The translations under genes and the position numbers were made by a program. The notes below the pieces were generated by a model. It worked only from the letters and a program-made list of their open reading frames with translations. It did no database searches and was not told the origin of the DNA. 64,000 nucleotides of DNA from Pseudomonas sp. PSKL.D1 (GTDB lineage Bacteria; Pseudomonadota; Gammaproteobacteria; Pseudomonadales; Pseudomonadaceae), in the NCBI RefSeq assembly GCF_028898945.1, contig NZ_CP118607.1, forward strand, positions 3,148,001 through 3,212,000, read 5' to 3'. Below are positions 34,482-43,079 of the stretch, in pieces (position 1 is the stretch's first letter; every line of letters begins with the position of its first letter).

Positions 34482-35828
34482 CTACCCTTCGACCGCAAGC
34501 TGCCGACCGCGGCGCCCGCCCAGCGCCTGCGCCAACCTCTCGATGGCTTCACGCAGGCTGTGGGGATCATCACTCACCCACGTCAACGCCAGGTACTGCC
34601 GGTAGTGCCTTTGTAGGCTGAAGCGGGTACCCGCCACCGCCTGCAGTGCCGACCCCGCCATCAAGGTTGCCAGGCGATCACAATCCACCGGTTGCAACAG
34701 CCGCACCCACACGCTATTCCCGCCTTCGGGCATCACCAACACCACTTGTTTACCAAGGTGGCGCGCCAGCATGGTGCAGAGCTGGGCCATTCTCCCGCGC
34801 CGCTCCCACCGTGCGCGCACCAGGTGTTCGTCGATTTCACCTTTGGCGAGCATCTGTGCCAAGGCCTGCTGGCGCAACGGTGCAATCTGGAATGCACGCT
34901 GCGTGAACGCGTCGACCAGCGTTTCCTGCGTGCCCAGCACGTAGGCGTATGGCGCCTCGGCACCCAAGGCCACCTCCAGCGAGCCCATCACCAACAACCA
35001 TTGAGGGTCGACCCAGTCGCGTAACCTGGTCCCAGGCGGTGCCACATGGCAGTGCTCGCTGTCCAGGTCATTTTCCACCAGCCAGACTGCGTATCTGCCG
35101 AGCAGTTGGGCAACCTGCTGCTGCGCATGCCTGGGCATCAGCCGCCCGGCCGGCATGCTCAGGCACGAAGGCATCACCACAATGCGCACAGGCTCGCGTG
35201 CAAGCAAGCGAGCCAGGCTGGCAATGTCAGGGCTGCCGTCGTGATCAAAGGGTATTTCAAATACACGCATGCCATGGCTCTGCAGCGCCCGCAACACGCG
35301 CCAACAACATGGGGAAGCCACAAGTGCCGCCCCCCCTTGCAACCCCAGCGCTGTCACCAGCAATTCAAGCAGCGCCTGTACATCAGGGGCCACATGCACA
35401 TCTTCAGGCCGCCAACAGTAACGGGAAGATTGGGTGTAACGTTCTGCCAGCACCGTACGCAGTCGTGCCCCGCTTGCGCATTCCTGCCTTGAAGCGGTGC
35501 GCGAACGATGCCGCGCCAGGCGCCGCTCGTGGGCCAACAGGCTTTGCTGCAGGGCAGACTGTGCGGTTGGTGCGTGGCTCAGGGCCGTTTGATCACCTCC
35601 CACAGGCCTGCCCTGTATCTGGGCGAAATAGCCGGATTTGGGCACTGACCGCACCCTCCCTTCGTGCTCAAGCAGGCCATAAGCCGTTTGCACCGTGGCC
35701 AATGACACGCGAAGCGATTTGGCCAGTGCGCGCAACGATGGCAAACGCACTTCGCCCCCGTACTGGGCGCCCTCGATCAGCCCTTCCAGATAATGGTAGA
35801 CCGCCTGATAGGCGAACTGGCGCCCCAT
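34482..35828 (-). CDS. MocR/PdxR-like regulator (GntR HTH plus aminotransferase-like domain) lacking the PLP lysine
   Basis: A 448-residue protein. The GntR winged helix is at residues 1-70 (GEVRLPSLRALAKSLRVSLATVQTAYGLLEHEG). A fold-type I aminotransferase-like domain follows, with VWLVENDLDSEH in place of the usual EDDYDSEF. Where working MocR proteins have the Schiff-base lysine (GTFSKTL), this one reads MGSLEVALG near residues 281-289, with no Lys. It therefore probably cannot bind PLP covalently and may sense something else or act without ligand. Its ATG overlaps the stop of the unknown gene upstream (TGATG), so the two are one unit. Confidence 0.8.
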   Translation of the reverse strand: MGRQFAYQAVYHYLEGLIEGAQYGGEVRLPSLRALAKSLRVSLATVQTAYGLLEHEGRVRSVPKSGYFAQIQGRPVGGDQTALSHAPTAQSALQQSLLAHERRLARHRSRTASRQECASGARLRTVLAERYTQSSRYCWRPEDVHVAPDVQALLELLVTALGLQGGAALVASPCCWRVLRALQSHGMRVFEIPFDHDGSPDIASLARLLAREPVRIVVMPSCLSMPAGRLMPRHAQQQVAQLLGRYAVWLVENDLDSEHCHVAPPGTRLRDWVDPQWLLVMGSLEVALGAEAPYAYVLGTQETLVDAFTQRAFQIAPLRQQALAQMLAKGEIDEHLVRARWERRGRMAQLCTMLARHLGKQVVLVMPEGGNSVWVRLLQPVDCDRLATLMAGSALQAVAGTRFSLQRHYRQYLALTWVSDDPHSLREAIERLAQALGGRRGRQLAVEG

Positions 35829-37291
35829 CAGGATGCAGCCTCACAGCTCGGTACACGTGGCCCGGGCTGGCGCCTGAGCAGTTCCAGGTGAACGTCGCGG
35901 CGCGCCAGGTTTGCCAGCAAGCGCCGAGCACCACGCTGCACCCGCCCGTCATAAATGGCGCGCAAATGCGAGATTCCCAGGCCGCTGGTGTTCACCAGCC
36001 AGTCCCTGACCGCATCCGGGCATGCTTTGCCCTGCAAGGCGCGATGGAGGTAAGGCAACGCGACCAGCATGTCGGCATGCCGGCATTGCAAAAAGCGTTC
36101 AAGCCCCCGCCCTTGATCAGCAAATGGGCTGTAGAGCATGCAGACCAATTGCGTCTGCTCGATCCCGTACGCTTTGGCGAAGCGCAGGGGCTGAGCCACA
36201 GGGCGATTTTTAGTGCCCTTCTGGCACGCCAGCCGCAGGGTTTCCTTACGTGCGGCGGGGGCGATACATTGAACCCGCATTTCATGCAGTTGTGCTGCCG
36301 CCAGTGGGTCGAGAAACACGGCCAAGGGCAGTGTTTCCTGTGCGGGCTCGAAACGACATCCCAGCATGTGGTCCAGCCCACCTTCGCTGAGCATGTGGGG
36401 AAACAGGTCGTCAATGGCGATAAGCTGCACCGGGGCATGCTCGCAAGGCGTGGCAACTGTGAGGTCTGCCTGCTCGACGGGCAATACCGCCGTGGCGTGA
36501 AGCCGGCCCAAACGCCCGAACAGAGTGGCCATGCACTGGTGGACGTTGGCGGTATTGGGTTCACCGGCCAGGCGCATGCTCCTGCGCGCCCAGGCCAGAA
36601 AGTGCCGCCGCTGCCGCGCTGGCAACGCGGTCACAAGCCCCCCCACGCTTTGTTCCTCGAGCGCGCCATGCAAGGCATCCGCCAGCTCCAGATGCATGCG
36701 GCTGCCCAGCAGGGCTTCTGGCCTTGAATCGACCAGGTGACCAAACAGCAACAACGCCTCGCGAGCCAATGGCCACTGCCTGCCGGCTCCGCTCGGCCGG
36801 CTGCAGAAGCGCCGCGTTCTGCCACCCTCGATCATGTCCATTTGTACACGTGGATCATCGTGCATGAACAAGGCGTTGAAACAACGCTCATGGTGTTCCA
36901 GCAGCGCCCCGCTGATGGCTGGCAGGCTGGTAACCAGCACCCGCAAGTGAAAGGTTGCGGGTGCACGCAAGGCGATGCTGAGCTGCGCAGCACGCAGAAT
37001 GGCCAACATCCGGGCACTGCGGCGATCCCCACTGTGCACCACCAGCAATCGGAAACTGCCAATGCCGTTCGGGCCACCCGCCATGACCAGAAAGCGCTGA
37101 ATAAGCAACTGCAAAGAAGCACGCTGGGCAAGTGTCATATGGCCCAACAAACGCTCCAGTACTTGTTGGTGAATGTAGTGCATCGCCTGGTCGTGGATAT
37201 TACTCACTTGCCACCTCATCACTTCATTCGCTGCATATCCCCCTGAAAGGTGATAAGCAGTGAATTTATTTTGAAGAAATTTCCCACACAT
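35828..37291 (-). CDS. Unrecognised 487-residue protein coupled to MocR-like regulator
   Basis: ATG 37291 gives 487 residues, but the first 24 lie in AT-rich sequence without a ribosome site; ATG 37219 (MRWQVSNIHDQAMHYIHQQV) is a reasonable alternative start. The protein is soluble, rich in Arg, His and Leu (RMLAILRAAQLSIALRAPATFHLRVLVTSLP; RQRRHFLAWARRSMRLAG), and has no signal peptide, membrane helix or motif I know. It shares a one-base stop/start overlap with the downstream MocR-like gene. About 390 bases of non-coding sequence precede it. No function proposed. Confidence 0.7.
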   Translation of the reverse strand: MCGKFLQNKFTAYHLSGGYAANEVMRWQVSNIHDQAMHYIHQQVLERLLGHMTLAQRASLQLLIQRFLVMAGGPNGIGSFRLLVVHSGDRRSARMLAILRAAQLSIALRAPATFHLRVLVTSLPAISGALLEHHERCFNALFMHDDPRVQMDMIEGGRTRRFCSRPSGAGRQWPLAREALLLFGHLVDSRPEALLGSRMHLELADALHGALEEQSVGGLVTALPARQRRHFLAWARRSMRLAGEPNTANVHQCMATLFGRLGRLHATAVLPVEQADLTVATPCEHAPVQLIAIDDLFPHMLSEGGLDHMLGCRFEPAQETLPLAVFLDPLAAAQLHEMRVQCIAPAARKETLRLACQKGTKNRPVAQPLRFAKAYGIEQTQLVCMLYSPFADQGRGLERFLQCRHADMLVALPYLHRALQGKACPDAVRDWLVNTSGLGISHLRAIYDGRVQRGARRLLANLARRDVHLELLRRQPGPRVPSCEAAS

Positions 37292-37683
37292 TATTGGGAA
37301 ACAATGAAGTGACCAAGGCCTGTCGCCAAGCCATTGAGACGAAAGATCCAGCGCGCAGACTTACCACCCCCTCAAACAGCACATCACCGGCCTTACCACT
37401 TTGCATTCCGCGCTCCTTGCGCCAACCTTCACCGCGCCATTATCGAGAGTAGCCGAGCGATTAAAAGATACAGATAAGAGTAAAAAAACCATTCAGCAAA
37501 GTGCACGAGCACACTGAACGGCACGGTGAAATGCTTCAATCAAAAAGACTTTTCAGGATGTGATTAAACATTTGCTTACATCAACAGGCAGGGAGGCCTT
37601 ATTTTCATTAGTTTATGTACGACACCCCTATAAACGCAAAACCCGGGTTCACACCCGGGTTTGCATCTTGCATTCGGCCTGCT
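37292..37683. other. Non-coding AT-richer interval
   Basis: A 392-base stretch between the divergent-facing ends of the unknown gene's promoter and the 3' end of the quinone-oxidoreductase gene. It probably contains the promoter of the MocR unit near its left end. Short T- and A-runs (AAAGATACAGATAAGAGTAAAAAAACC around 37463) and the hairpin at 37639-37662 are the only structures seen. No supported gene. Confidence 0.6.
37639..37662 (-). terminator. Intrinsic terminator of the quinone-oxidoreductase gene
   Basis: AAACCCGGG (37639-37647) pairs with CCCGGGTTT (37654-37662) across a 6-base loop. Read on the minus strand it lies 22 bases after the stop at 37684 and is followed by TTGCGTTTATAG, a short interrupted T-tract. 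Confidence 0.75.
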
Positions 37684-38706
37684 TCAGCCCTTGCCCATGT
37701 CCAGCACCACTCGCCCGCCGCAGGGGCACTCGTCCATATAGCGATGGGCCTCGACCACTTCGCTGAACGGATACTCCTTGATGATCAACGGGGTCACCAG
37801 CTGATCGGCCGTAAACTGGTTGATGTCCCGAAGGGCCCGATGCAAGGCGACCTGATCCTGGCTGATGCCAAGCTCCGGTTTGCCCGTGAAGTTGCCGATG
37901 CAGTGCACATGAAACTGAATGTTCTTCTGGAAGGCGGCGCAGGCAGGAAATGGCGTCTGGTTGCCACCTTGCAGGCCGTAAAGCACCAGGTTGCCACGCG
38001 GCGCCAGCACATCCCCGAGCAGCGACATCTGCGGCCCCCCCATGCCATCGAGGACCATGTCCACACCCCGGCCATCGGTGTACTTGCCAACCTGCATGAC
38101 CAAGTCCTGCTCTTCGGTGACAATCACCTTGTCAGCACCAAGCCCAAGCAGATAGTCGCGTTGCTCCGGGTCTTTGGTGGCAGCAAACACTTTCAACCCC
38201 AACGCCTTGCCCAACTGCACGAATGCAGGCCCCGCACAATGGCTGGCATCGGTCACCAACGCTGTTTGCCCAGCCTTGGCTCGCGCCAGGTCAACGTAGG
38301 CAAAGTAAGCGATGAGCAACGGCGTGTAATGCACGCTGGCCTCAATCGGCGTGAGAATGTCGGGGTAAACGGTAATGGCCGTGCGTGGCAGCACGATCAC
38401 ATCGCCATACACGGGGTGCTCATTGGCACTGGTGGCCGGGAAGCTCGCGACACGGTCGCCCACGGCAATGTCGTCCACGCCCTCGCCGACCGCAGTCACC
38501 ACACCTGCCATCTCGTGGCCGATCCCCGCGGGCAGACGTGCCTGTGAAGGCGCCAGGTTCTGCCGCCAAAGCACGTCATACCAGCTAACACCGATCGCCT
38601 CGACGCGGATCTGCACCTCGCCTACGGCAGGTGTCGGTTCGGCCTGCTCCTCGCAACGGAGCACATCGGCAGGGCCGAACTTGTGGAAACGGATCATGCG
38701 GGACAT
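37684..38706 (-). CDS. Zinc-independent quinone oxidoreductase-like MDR alcohol dehydrogenase
   Basis: A 340-residue medium-chain dehydrogenase/reductase: GroES-like domain (GIGHEMAGVVTAVGEGVDDIAVGDRVASFP), then a Rossmann part with GQTALVTDASHCAGPAFVQLGKALG in place of the usual AGVG, where Asp-Ala-Ser-His-Cys occupies the loop. No structural zinc cysteine set. The C-terminus ends AHRYMDECPCGGRVVLDMGKG. Most similar in plan to NADPH:quinone reductases. Divergent from a LysR gene across 206 bases. Confidence 0.83.
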   Translation of the reverse strand: MSRMIRFHKFGPADVLRCEEQAEPTPAVGEVQIRVEAIGVSWYDVLWRQNLAPSQARLPAGIGHEMAGVVTAVGEGVDDIAVGDRVASFPATSANEHPVYGDVIVLPRTAITVYPDILTPIEASVHYTPLLIAYFAYVDLARAKAGQTALVTDASHCAGPAFVQLGKALGLKVFAATKDPEQRDYLLGLGADKVIVTEEQDLVMQVGKYTDGRGVDMVLDGMGGPQMSLLGDVLAPRGNLVLYGLQGGNQTPFPACAAFQKNIQFHVHCIGNFTGKPELGISQDQVALHRALRDINQFTADQLVTPLIIKEYPFSEVVEAHRYMDECPCGGRVVLDMGKG

Positions 38707-38912
38707 CGCATACCTCGCCTGTGTGAATCTCGTATTACCACGGACTTTATCCGGGCTTTTGCCGTTAGACCATCAGTGGCTATTAATAGTCGACATGCCT
38801 GTCATCGATTGGGCACCCCACATTCCTGTGCATTGGCCCCCGGAAAACGATGCAGGGTAACAGCCTTTAGCCTTAAGATTCACCCCTGCCCCACTTTAGG
38901 CGAAGCGCACCG

Positions 38913-39827
38913 ATGAATCGAAACGACCTGCGTCGTGTAGACCTCAACCTGCTGATCGTGTTTGAAACGCTGATGCACGAACGCAGCGTGACCCGGGCTG
39001 CCGAGAAACTGTTCCTCGGCCAGCCTGCGATCAGCGCGGCCCTCTCACGCTTGCGCGGCCTGTTCGATGACCCGCTGTTCGTGCGCACCGGCCGCAGCAT
39101 GGAGCCGTCGGCACGGGCCCATGAGATTTTCGCGCTGCTGTCGCCGGCACTGGACTCAATCTCCACCGCCGTGAGCCGCGCTGCCGAATTCGACCCGGCC
39201 ACCAGCAACGCCGTGTTCCGCATCGGCCTGTCGGACGATGCCGAATTCGCCCTGCTGCCGCTGTTGCTAAAACGCATTCGCGCCGAAGCGCCCGGGATTG
39301 TGCTGGTGGTGCGCCGGGTCAACTACCTGTTGATGCCCACGCTGTTGGCCTCGGGTGAGATTTCCGTGGGCGTGAGCTACACCAGCGAGCTGCCCGCCAA
39401 CGCCAAACGCAAGGTGCTGCGCCGCAGTAAACCTAAGCTGCTGCGAGCCGACAGCGTGCCTGGCAGCATCACCCTCGACGACTTCTGCGCCAGGCCCCAT
39501 GCGCTAGTGTCGTTTGCCGGTGACCTGTCCGGTTTTATCGACGAGTCCCTGGAAGAAATCGGCCGCAAGCGCCATGTGGTGCTGGCGGTGCCGCAGTTCA
39601 ACGGGCTGGGGAGTTTGTTGGCTGGGACCGATATCGTGGCCACCGTGCCGGATTACACCGCGGATGCCCTGACGGCAGCGGGTGGCTTGCGGGCTGAAGA
39701 CCTGCCGCTGGAGGTGCGCACGTTTGAGCTGCACATGGCGTGGCGTGGGGCGCAGGATAATGACCCGGCGGAGAAGTGGTTGCGGTCGCGGATTCAGATG
39801 TTCTTCGGGGATCCCGATAGCTTGTGA
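38913..39827 (+). CDS. LysR-family regulator
   Basis: A 304-residue NodD/LinR-like LysR protein. The HTH is RRVDLNLLIVFETLMHERSVTRAAEKLFLGQPAISAALSRLR, followed by DDPLFVRTGRSMEPSARA, which is diagnostic of this branch. Effector domain from about residue 95. Divergent from the oxidoreductase gene at 38706, which it probably controls. It is the last gene before the integrase and marks the left edge of the probable acquired region. Confidence 0.87.
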   Translation: MNRNDLRRVDLNLLIVFETLMHERSVTRAAEKLFLGQPAISAALSRLRGLFDDPLFVRTGRSMEPSARAHEIFALLSPALDSISTAVSRAAEFDPATSNAVFRIGLSDDAEFALLPLLLKRIRAEAPGIVLVVRRVNYLLMPTLLASGEISVGVSYTSELPANAKRKVLRRSKPKLLRADSVPGSITLDDFCARPHALVSFAGDLSGFIDESLEEIGRKRHVVLAVPQFNGLGSLLAGTDIVATVPDYTADALTAAGGLRAEDLPLEVRTFELHMAWRGAQDNDPAEKWLRSRIQMFFGDPDSL

Positions 39828-39939
39828 CTTACTTCCATCAAGATCCATAAATACCAATAAAATCAGTATTTTTGCCTGACTCTACGTCCAAGTCCGTCCG
39901 TCGTTTTCCCATTTCCAATACGCTTGCGGGTATATTTTT

Positions 39940-39971
39940 GGGTACTTTTTCCATTTCGAAAAAAAGTACCC
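39940..39971. promoter_or_regulatory. Perfect inverted repeat directly before integrase start
   Basis: GGGTACTTTTT (39940-39950) and AAAAAGTACCC (39961-39971) are exact inverted arms of 11 bp with a 10-base spacer, ending 4 bases before the integrase ATG. There is no Shine-Dalgarno outside it. It could be a binding site (integrase or excisionase), part of an attachment site, or an RNA hairpin limiting integrase translation. Confidence 0.6.
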
Positions 39972-39975
39972 GCAC

Positions 39976-41241
39976 ATGACGACTTCCCTCCCCACGCCTG
40001 CATTGCGGCGTAAACTCAGCGATGCCTTCTTGCGTGCCATTGCTGAACCCGGCAAGTACGCCGACGGCGAGGTTCCCGGTCTTTACCTGCATGTTCAGGC
40101 CTCGCAGAAGTCGAACAAGCCTGCCGCGAAATACTGGCGGATGAGGTATCGCCTGAACGGCAAGGAAAACGTGTACGCGATCGGCCGTTATCCCGACATT
40201 GGCTTGAAAGATGCCCGCGACCTGGCCCGAGCCGCGCGCCAGAACGTAGCTCATCACATCGCCCCGCTGAAGGCCAAACGCAAGAAAATCGCCGATCAGC
40301 TACTGAATGAGGAACGCACATTCAGTTACGTCGCCGAACAGTGGCTGGCCTTCAAGTCGCACGACCTCGTGAACAAATCCCTCGCGGGCTTTCGCGGCGC
40401 TTTGAACAATCACATCCTGCCCACGATCGGCAACATTCCCGTCAGCGAGATCAAACTGGACCACATCATCGAAATCATCGCTAACCTGCGCCGAGCACGC
40501 ACACTGGCCATGGCCAAGCGCGTGCGTACCATCATCCGTGCCGTGCTCGGTTTCGCTGAGGGCCGTGGCTGGGTGGAGCGTAACGTTGCCCTGAGCAACA
40601 CCGAGGAGCTCAAGGTTCGCCATGTGGTGACCAGTAATCCAGCGATCGAACGACCAGCCGATTTGGGTCACCTCCTGCTTCGTCTGGATGAGCTCAGCCC
40701 GAGCAGCGTGAGCACTGCGATGCGCTTGCTGGTCATGCTGCCGGTTCGCCCCGGCGAGCTGGTGAAAATGCGTTGGGAAGACATCGATCTGGTCAGCGCC
40801 GACTGGCGCTATGTAGTAGGGAAAACCCGCCATCTGGATAAGAGCAAACACATCGTGCCACTGCCGGAGCAAGCCCTTGTGCTGTTGCGTGAACTACATG
40901 AACGGCGGGTGGTGGATGAAGCGGGCAATGGCTGGGTCTTTGTATCGCCGGTCTACCCAGGCTATCCAGTTGACGCCACATCCCTGGCCAAGGGCTACCA
41001 GCGGATCTGGCCGGAATACCGCATCACTGCGCACGGCTTCCGCGCCACCTACCGCACTATCGCTCACGAGCATTTAGGTATCGATCCGATTGTACTGGAG
41101 TTGTCGTTATCGCACCGCATGCCAGGTGCACTGGGTGCCGTGTATGCCCGCGCGCAATTGCTGCCGCAGCGTCGGGAGGCAGCACAGCAATGGACGGATT
41201 ACTTAGATCGGTTACGCAAGAGTGCTGCACTGGCTGAGTAA
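39976..41241 (+). CDS. Tyrosine recombinase/integrase (DUF4102 type)
   Basis: A 421-residue P4-like integrase. The N-terminal DUF4102 arm-binding domain includes YADGEVPGLYLHVQ and AIGRYPDIGLKDARDLA. A core-binding domain lies near residues 115-200. The catalytic domain has Arg in LPVRPGELVKMRWEDID, His-x-x-Arg in HGFRATYRT, the second His in LSHRMPGALGAVYAR, and Tyr in that same AVYAR motif. All catalytic residues are present, so it may be active. No tRNA gene is adjacent, so the attachment site is unidentified. It faces into the catabolic island. Confidence 0.9.
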   Translation: MTTSLPTPALRRKLSDAFLRAIAEPGKYADGEVPGLYLHVQASQKSNKPAAKYWRMRYRLNGKENVYAIGRYPDIGLKDARDLARAARQNVAHHIAPLKAKRKKIADQLLNEERTFSYVAEQWLAFKSHDLVNKSLAGFRGALNNHILPTIGNIPVSEIKLDHIIEIIANLRRARTLAMAKRVRTIIRAVLGFAEGRGWVERNVALSNTEELKVRHVVTSNPAIERPADLGHLLLRLDELSPSSVSTAMRLLVMLPVRPGELVKMRWEDIDLVSADWRYVVGKTRHLDKSKHIVPLPEQALVLLRELHERRVVDEAGNGWVFVSPVYPGYPVDATSLAKGYQRIWPEYRITAHGFRATYRTIAHEHLGIDPIVLELSLSHRMPGALGAVYARAQLLPQRREAAQQWTDYLDRLRKSAALAE

Positions 41242-41800
41242 GTTCAGGTGCGCATGCGGGGGTTGAATCACTGTGAGAACGATGAATGCGAAGCGGGAAA
41301 CGAGACTCGCATCGGGCCTGCGAGCCGTTGAAAGCAAAGGGTTTCAGCCGTTCCCAAAATGGGAATAGCCTTGATTCTGGACTCAATTTTCCTCGATGAC
41401 AACCATAAGGCGTCACTGCCCTCGTGCCTCACGCGAGCGTGCTCACAAAAACACCTCGCCATGTGACCAACGCCGCTTCCTGCCTACCGTTGCCACTCGC
41501 GATCAAAGCACTGCGTCTTTCGCAGTCAAATCAGCAATCTGCTCGGAATCTGCGCCGAGATGCGATGAGGCGAACGAGATACGACCTGGAGTACAGCTGA
41601 ACGTGGCTCGAGTAAATCTTCTTTGGCGTCCTATGACCGGGTGCTCAACCTAAGCGATGGGCTCCTCGGACTGGCAGTGTGGATCATCGAACATCCCATC
41701 CACTCGACATGAAGCCGCACAAAGTCGAGGACAGATCACTAAAGCCATATAAAACAACAACTTATGTCAATCTATCTCTATAGATATATAGACACGCTAA
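41242..41800. other. Non-coding interval between integrase and IS element
   Basis: 559 bases without a supportable gene on either strand. The last 60 bases are AT-rich (TCTATCTCTATAGATATATAGACACG), and the region ends at the CTAA target site of the IS element. Confidence 0.6.
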
Positions 41801-42986
41801 GGATTCTCCGGTCAAGTCAACACAGGCCATCTGACCTGTGCTGAAATAGCCCTCCGTCCAACTGCCCTCTACAAGCCCGCCATCCCATGAGTCAGATGAG
41901 CTTTTCCGATTTCGAGTACGCCGGTAAGCGCAAGCAAACCCGGCGTAAGCGTTTCCTGGCCGAGATGGAGCAGGTGGTTCCGTGGAGCGGGTTGGTAGCG
42001 TTGATCGAGCCTCACTACCCAAAGGCTGTTGGTGGCCGCAAGCCGTATCCACTGGAAACCATGCTGCGCATTCACCTGCTGTAGAACTGGTTCTCGTTGA
42101 GCGATCCAGCCATGGAAGAGGCGCTATACGAGATTACTTCGATGCGCCAGTTTGCTCGTCTGACGCTCAGCGCTCCGATCCCCGAAGACACGACGATCAT
42201 GAATTTCCGGCACCTGCTGGAGAAGCATCAGTTGGCGGCGGGCATTCTGGAAACCATCAACAATTACCTGCGAGACAAGGGCCTGTCGTTGCACCAGGGC
42301 ACCACTGTCGACGCCACCATCATCCACGCGCCCAGTTCGACCAAGAACAAGGAAGGCAAGCGCGCCCCTGAAATGCATCAAACGAAGAGGGGCAACCAGT
42401 ACTTCTTTGGCATGAAGGCCCACATCGGCGCGGATGCTGAATCGGGTCTGGTGCATCACGTTCATGGCACCGCCGCAAACGTGGCCGACGTAACGGAAGT
42501 TGCACAACTGCTGCATGGCGCAGAGAACGTTGTCTGCGCCGACGCGGGCTACACCGGCGTTGAGAAAAGGCCAGAGCATGAAGGGCGGCCAGTGATTTAG
42601 CAGATTGCGGCTCGTCGTAGCACCTACAAGCACTTGAGCAAACGCAGCGTGCTCTACAAAGCCAAGCGCAAGATCGAAAAGGCCAAGGCGCAAGTGCGTG
42701 CGAAAGTGGAGCACCCGTTCCGGGTGATCAAACGCCAGTTCGGCTATGTAAAAACTCGTTTTCGCGGCTTGGCCAAGAACACAGCGCAACTGACTACGCT
42801 GTTTGCCCTGTCGAATCTGTGGATGGTGCGCCGGCAATTATTGCCTGCTGCGGGAGAGGTGCGCCCGTGAGTGCAGATAACCAAGGCTTTGCCTTAGTTA
42901 TTCAATAATCAGCGGCTGAAAATCGGGCTTTTCGGCATCCCCAAGCCGTCCATTTCCGGCTGAGGAGCAACTTGTTCGGAGTTTCC
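41801..42986 (+). mobile_element. IS5-family insertion sequence, degenerate
   Basis: Left end GGATTCTCCGGTCAAGT (41801-41817) and right end, read inversely from 42986, GGAAACTCCGAACAAGT match at 13 of 17 positions. The outside tetranucleotides are CTAA on the left (41797-41800) and CTAG on the right (42987-42990), the CTAR target preferred by many IS5 elements. The 1186-bp length fits. It contains one transposase gene broken by two TAG codons. Confidence 0.75.
41887..42870 (+). pseudogene. IS5-family transposase with two in-frame TAG stops
   Basis: One reading frame of 328 codons holds the N-terminal DUF772-like domain (YPKAVGGRKPYPLETMLRIHLL). It also holds the DDE domain ([18 protein letters not shown] with the first Asp, [15 protein letters not shown] with the second, and [18 protein letters not shown] with the Glu). 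Frame integrity is broken only by TAG at 42082-42084 (position normally Gln in LQNWF) and TAG at 42598-42600 (position usually Trp or similar). With no frameshift, the gene is recently inactivated, or readable in an amber-suppressing strain. Confidence 0.88.
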
Positions 42987-43079
42987 CTAGCGAACATGCT
43001 CGACGCTACCAAACTCCCTATGGGTGCACCTTGCCTGTCGCGAAGAAGCAAAAAGCTCGCTCCGCTGGCTAGCGAGAGA

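Noticed and set aside
41396..41653. 85-codon frame between integrase and IS element
   Set aside because: No ribosome site, atypical composition, no recognisable motif; the interval is better called non-coding.
42085..42600. Separate small gene inside the IS element
   Set aside because: It is in the same frame as the flanking pieces and is the middle section of one transposase split by TAG codons.
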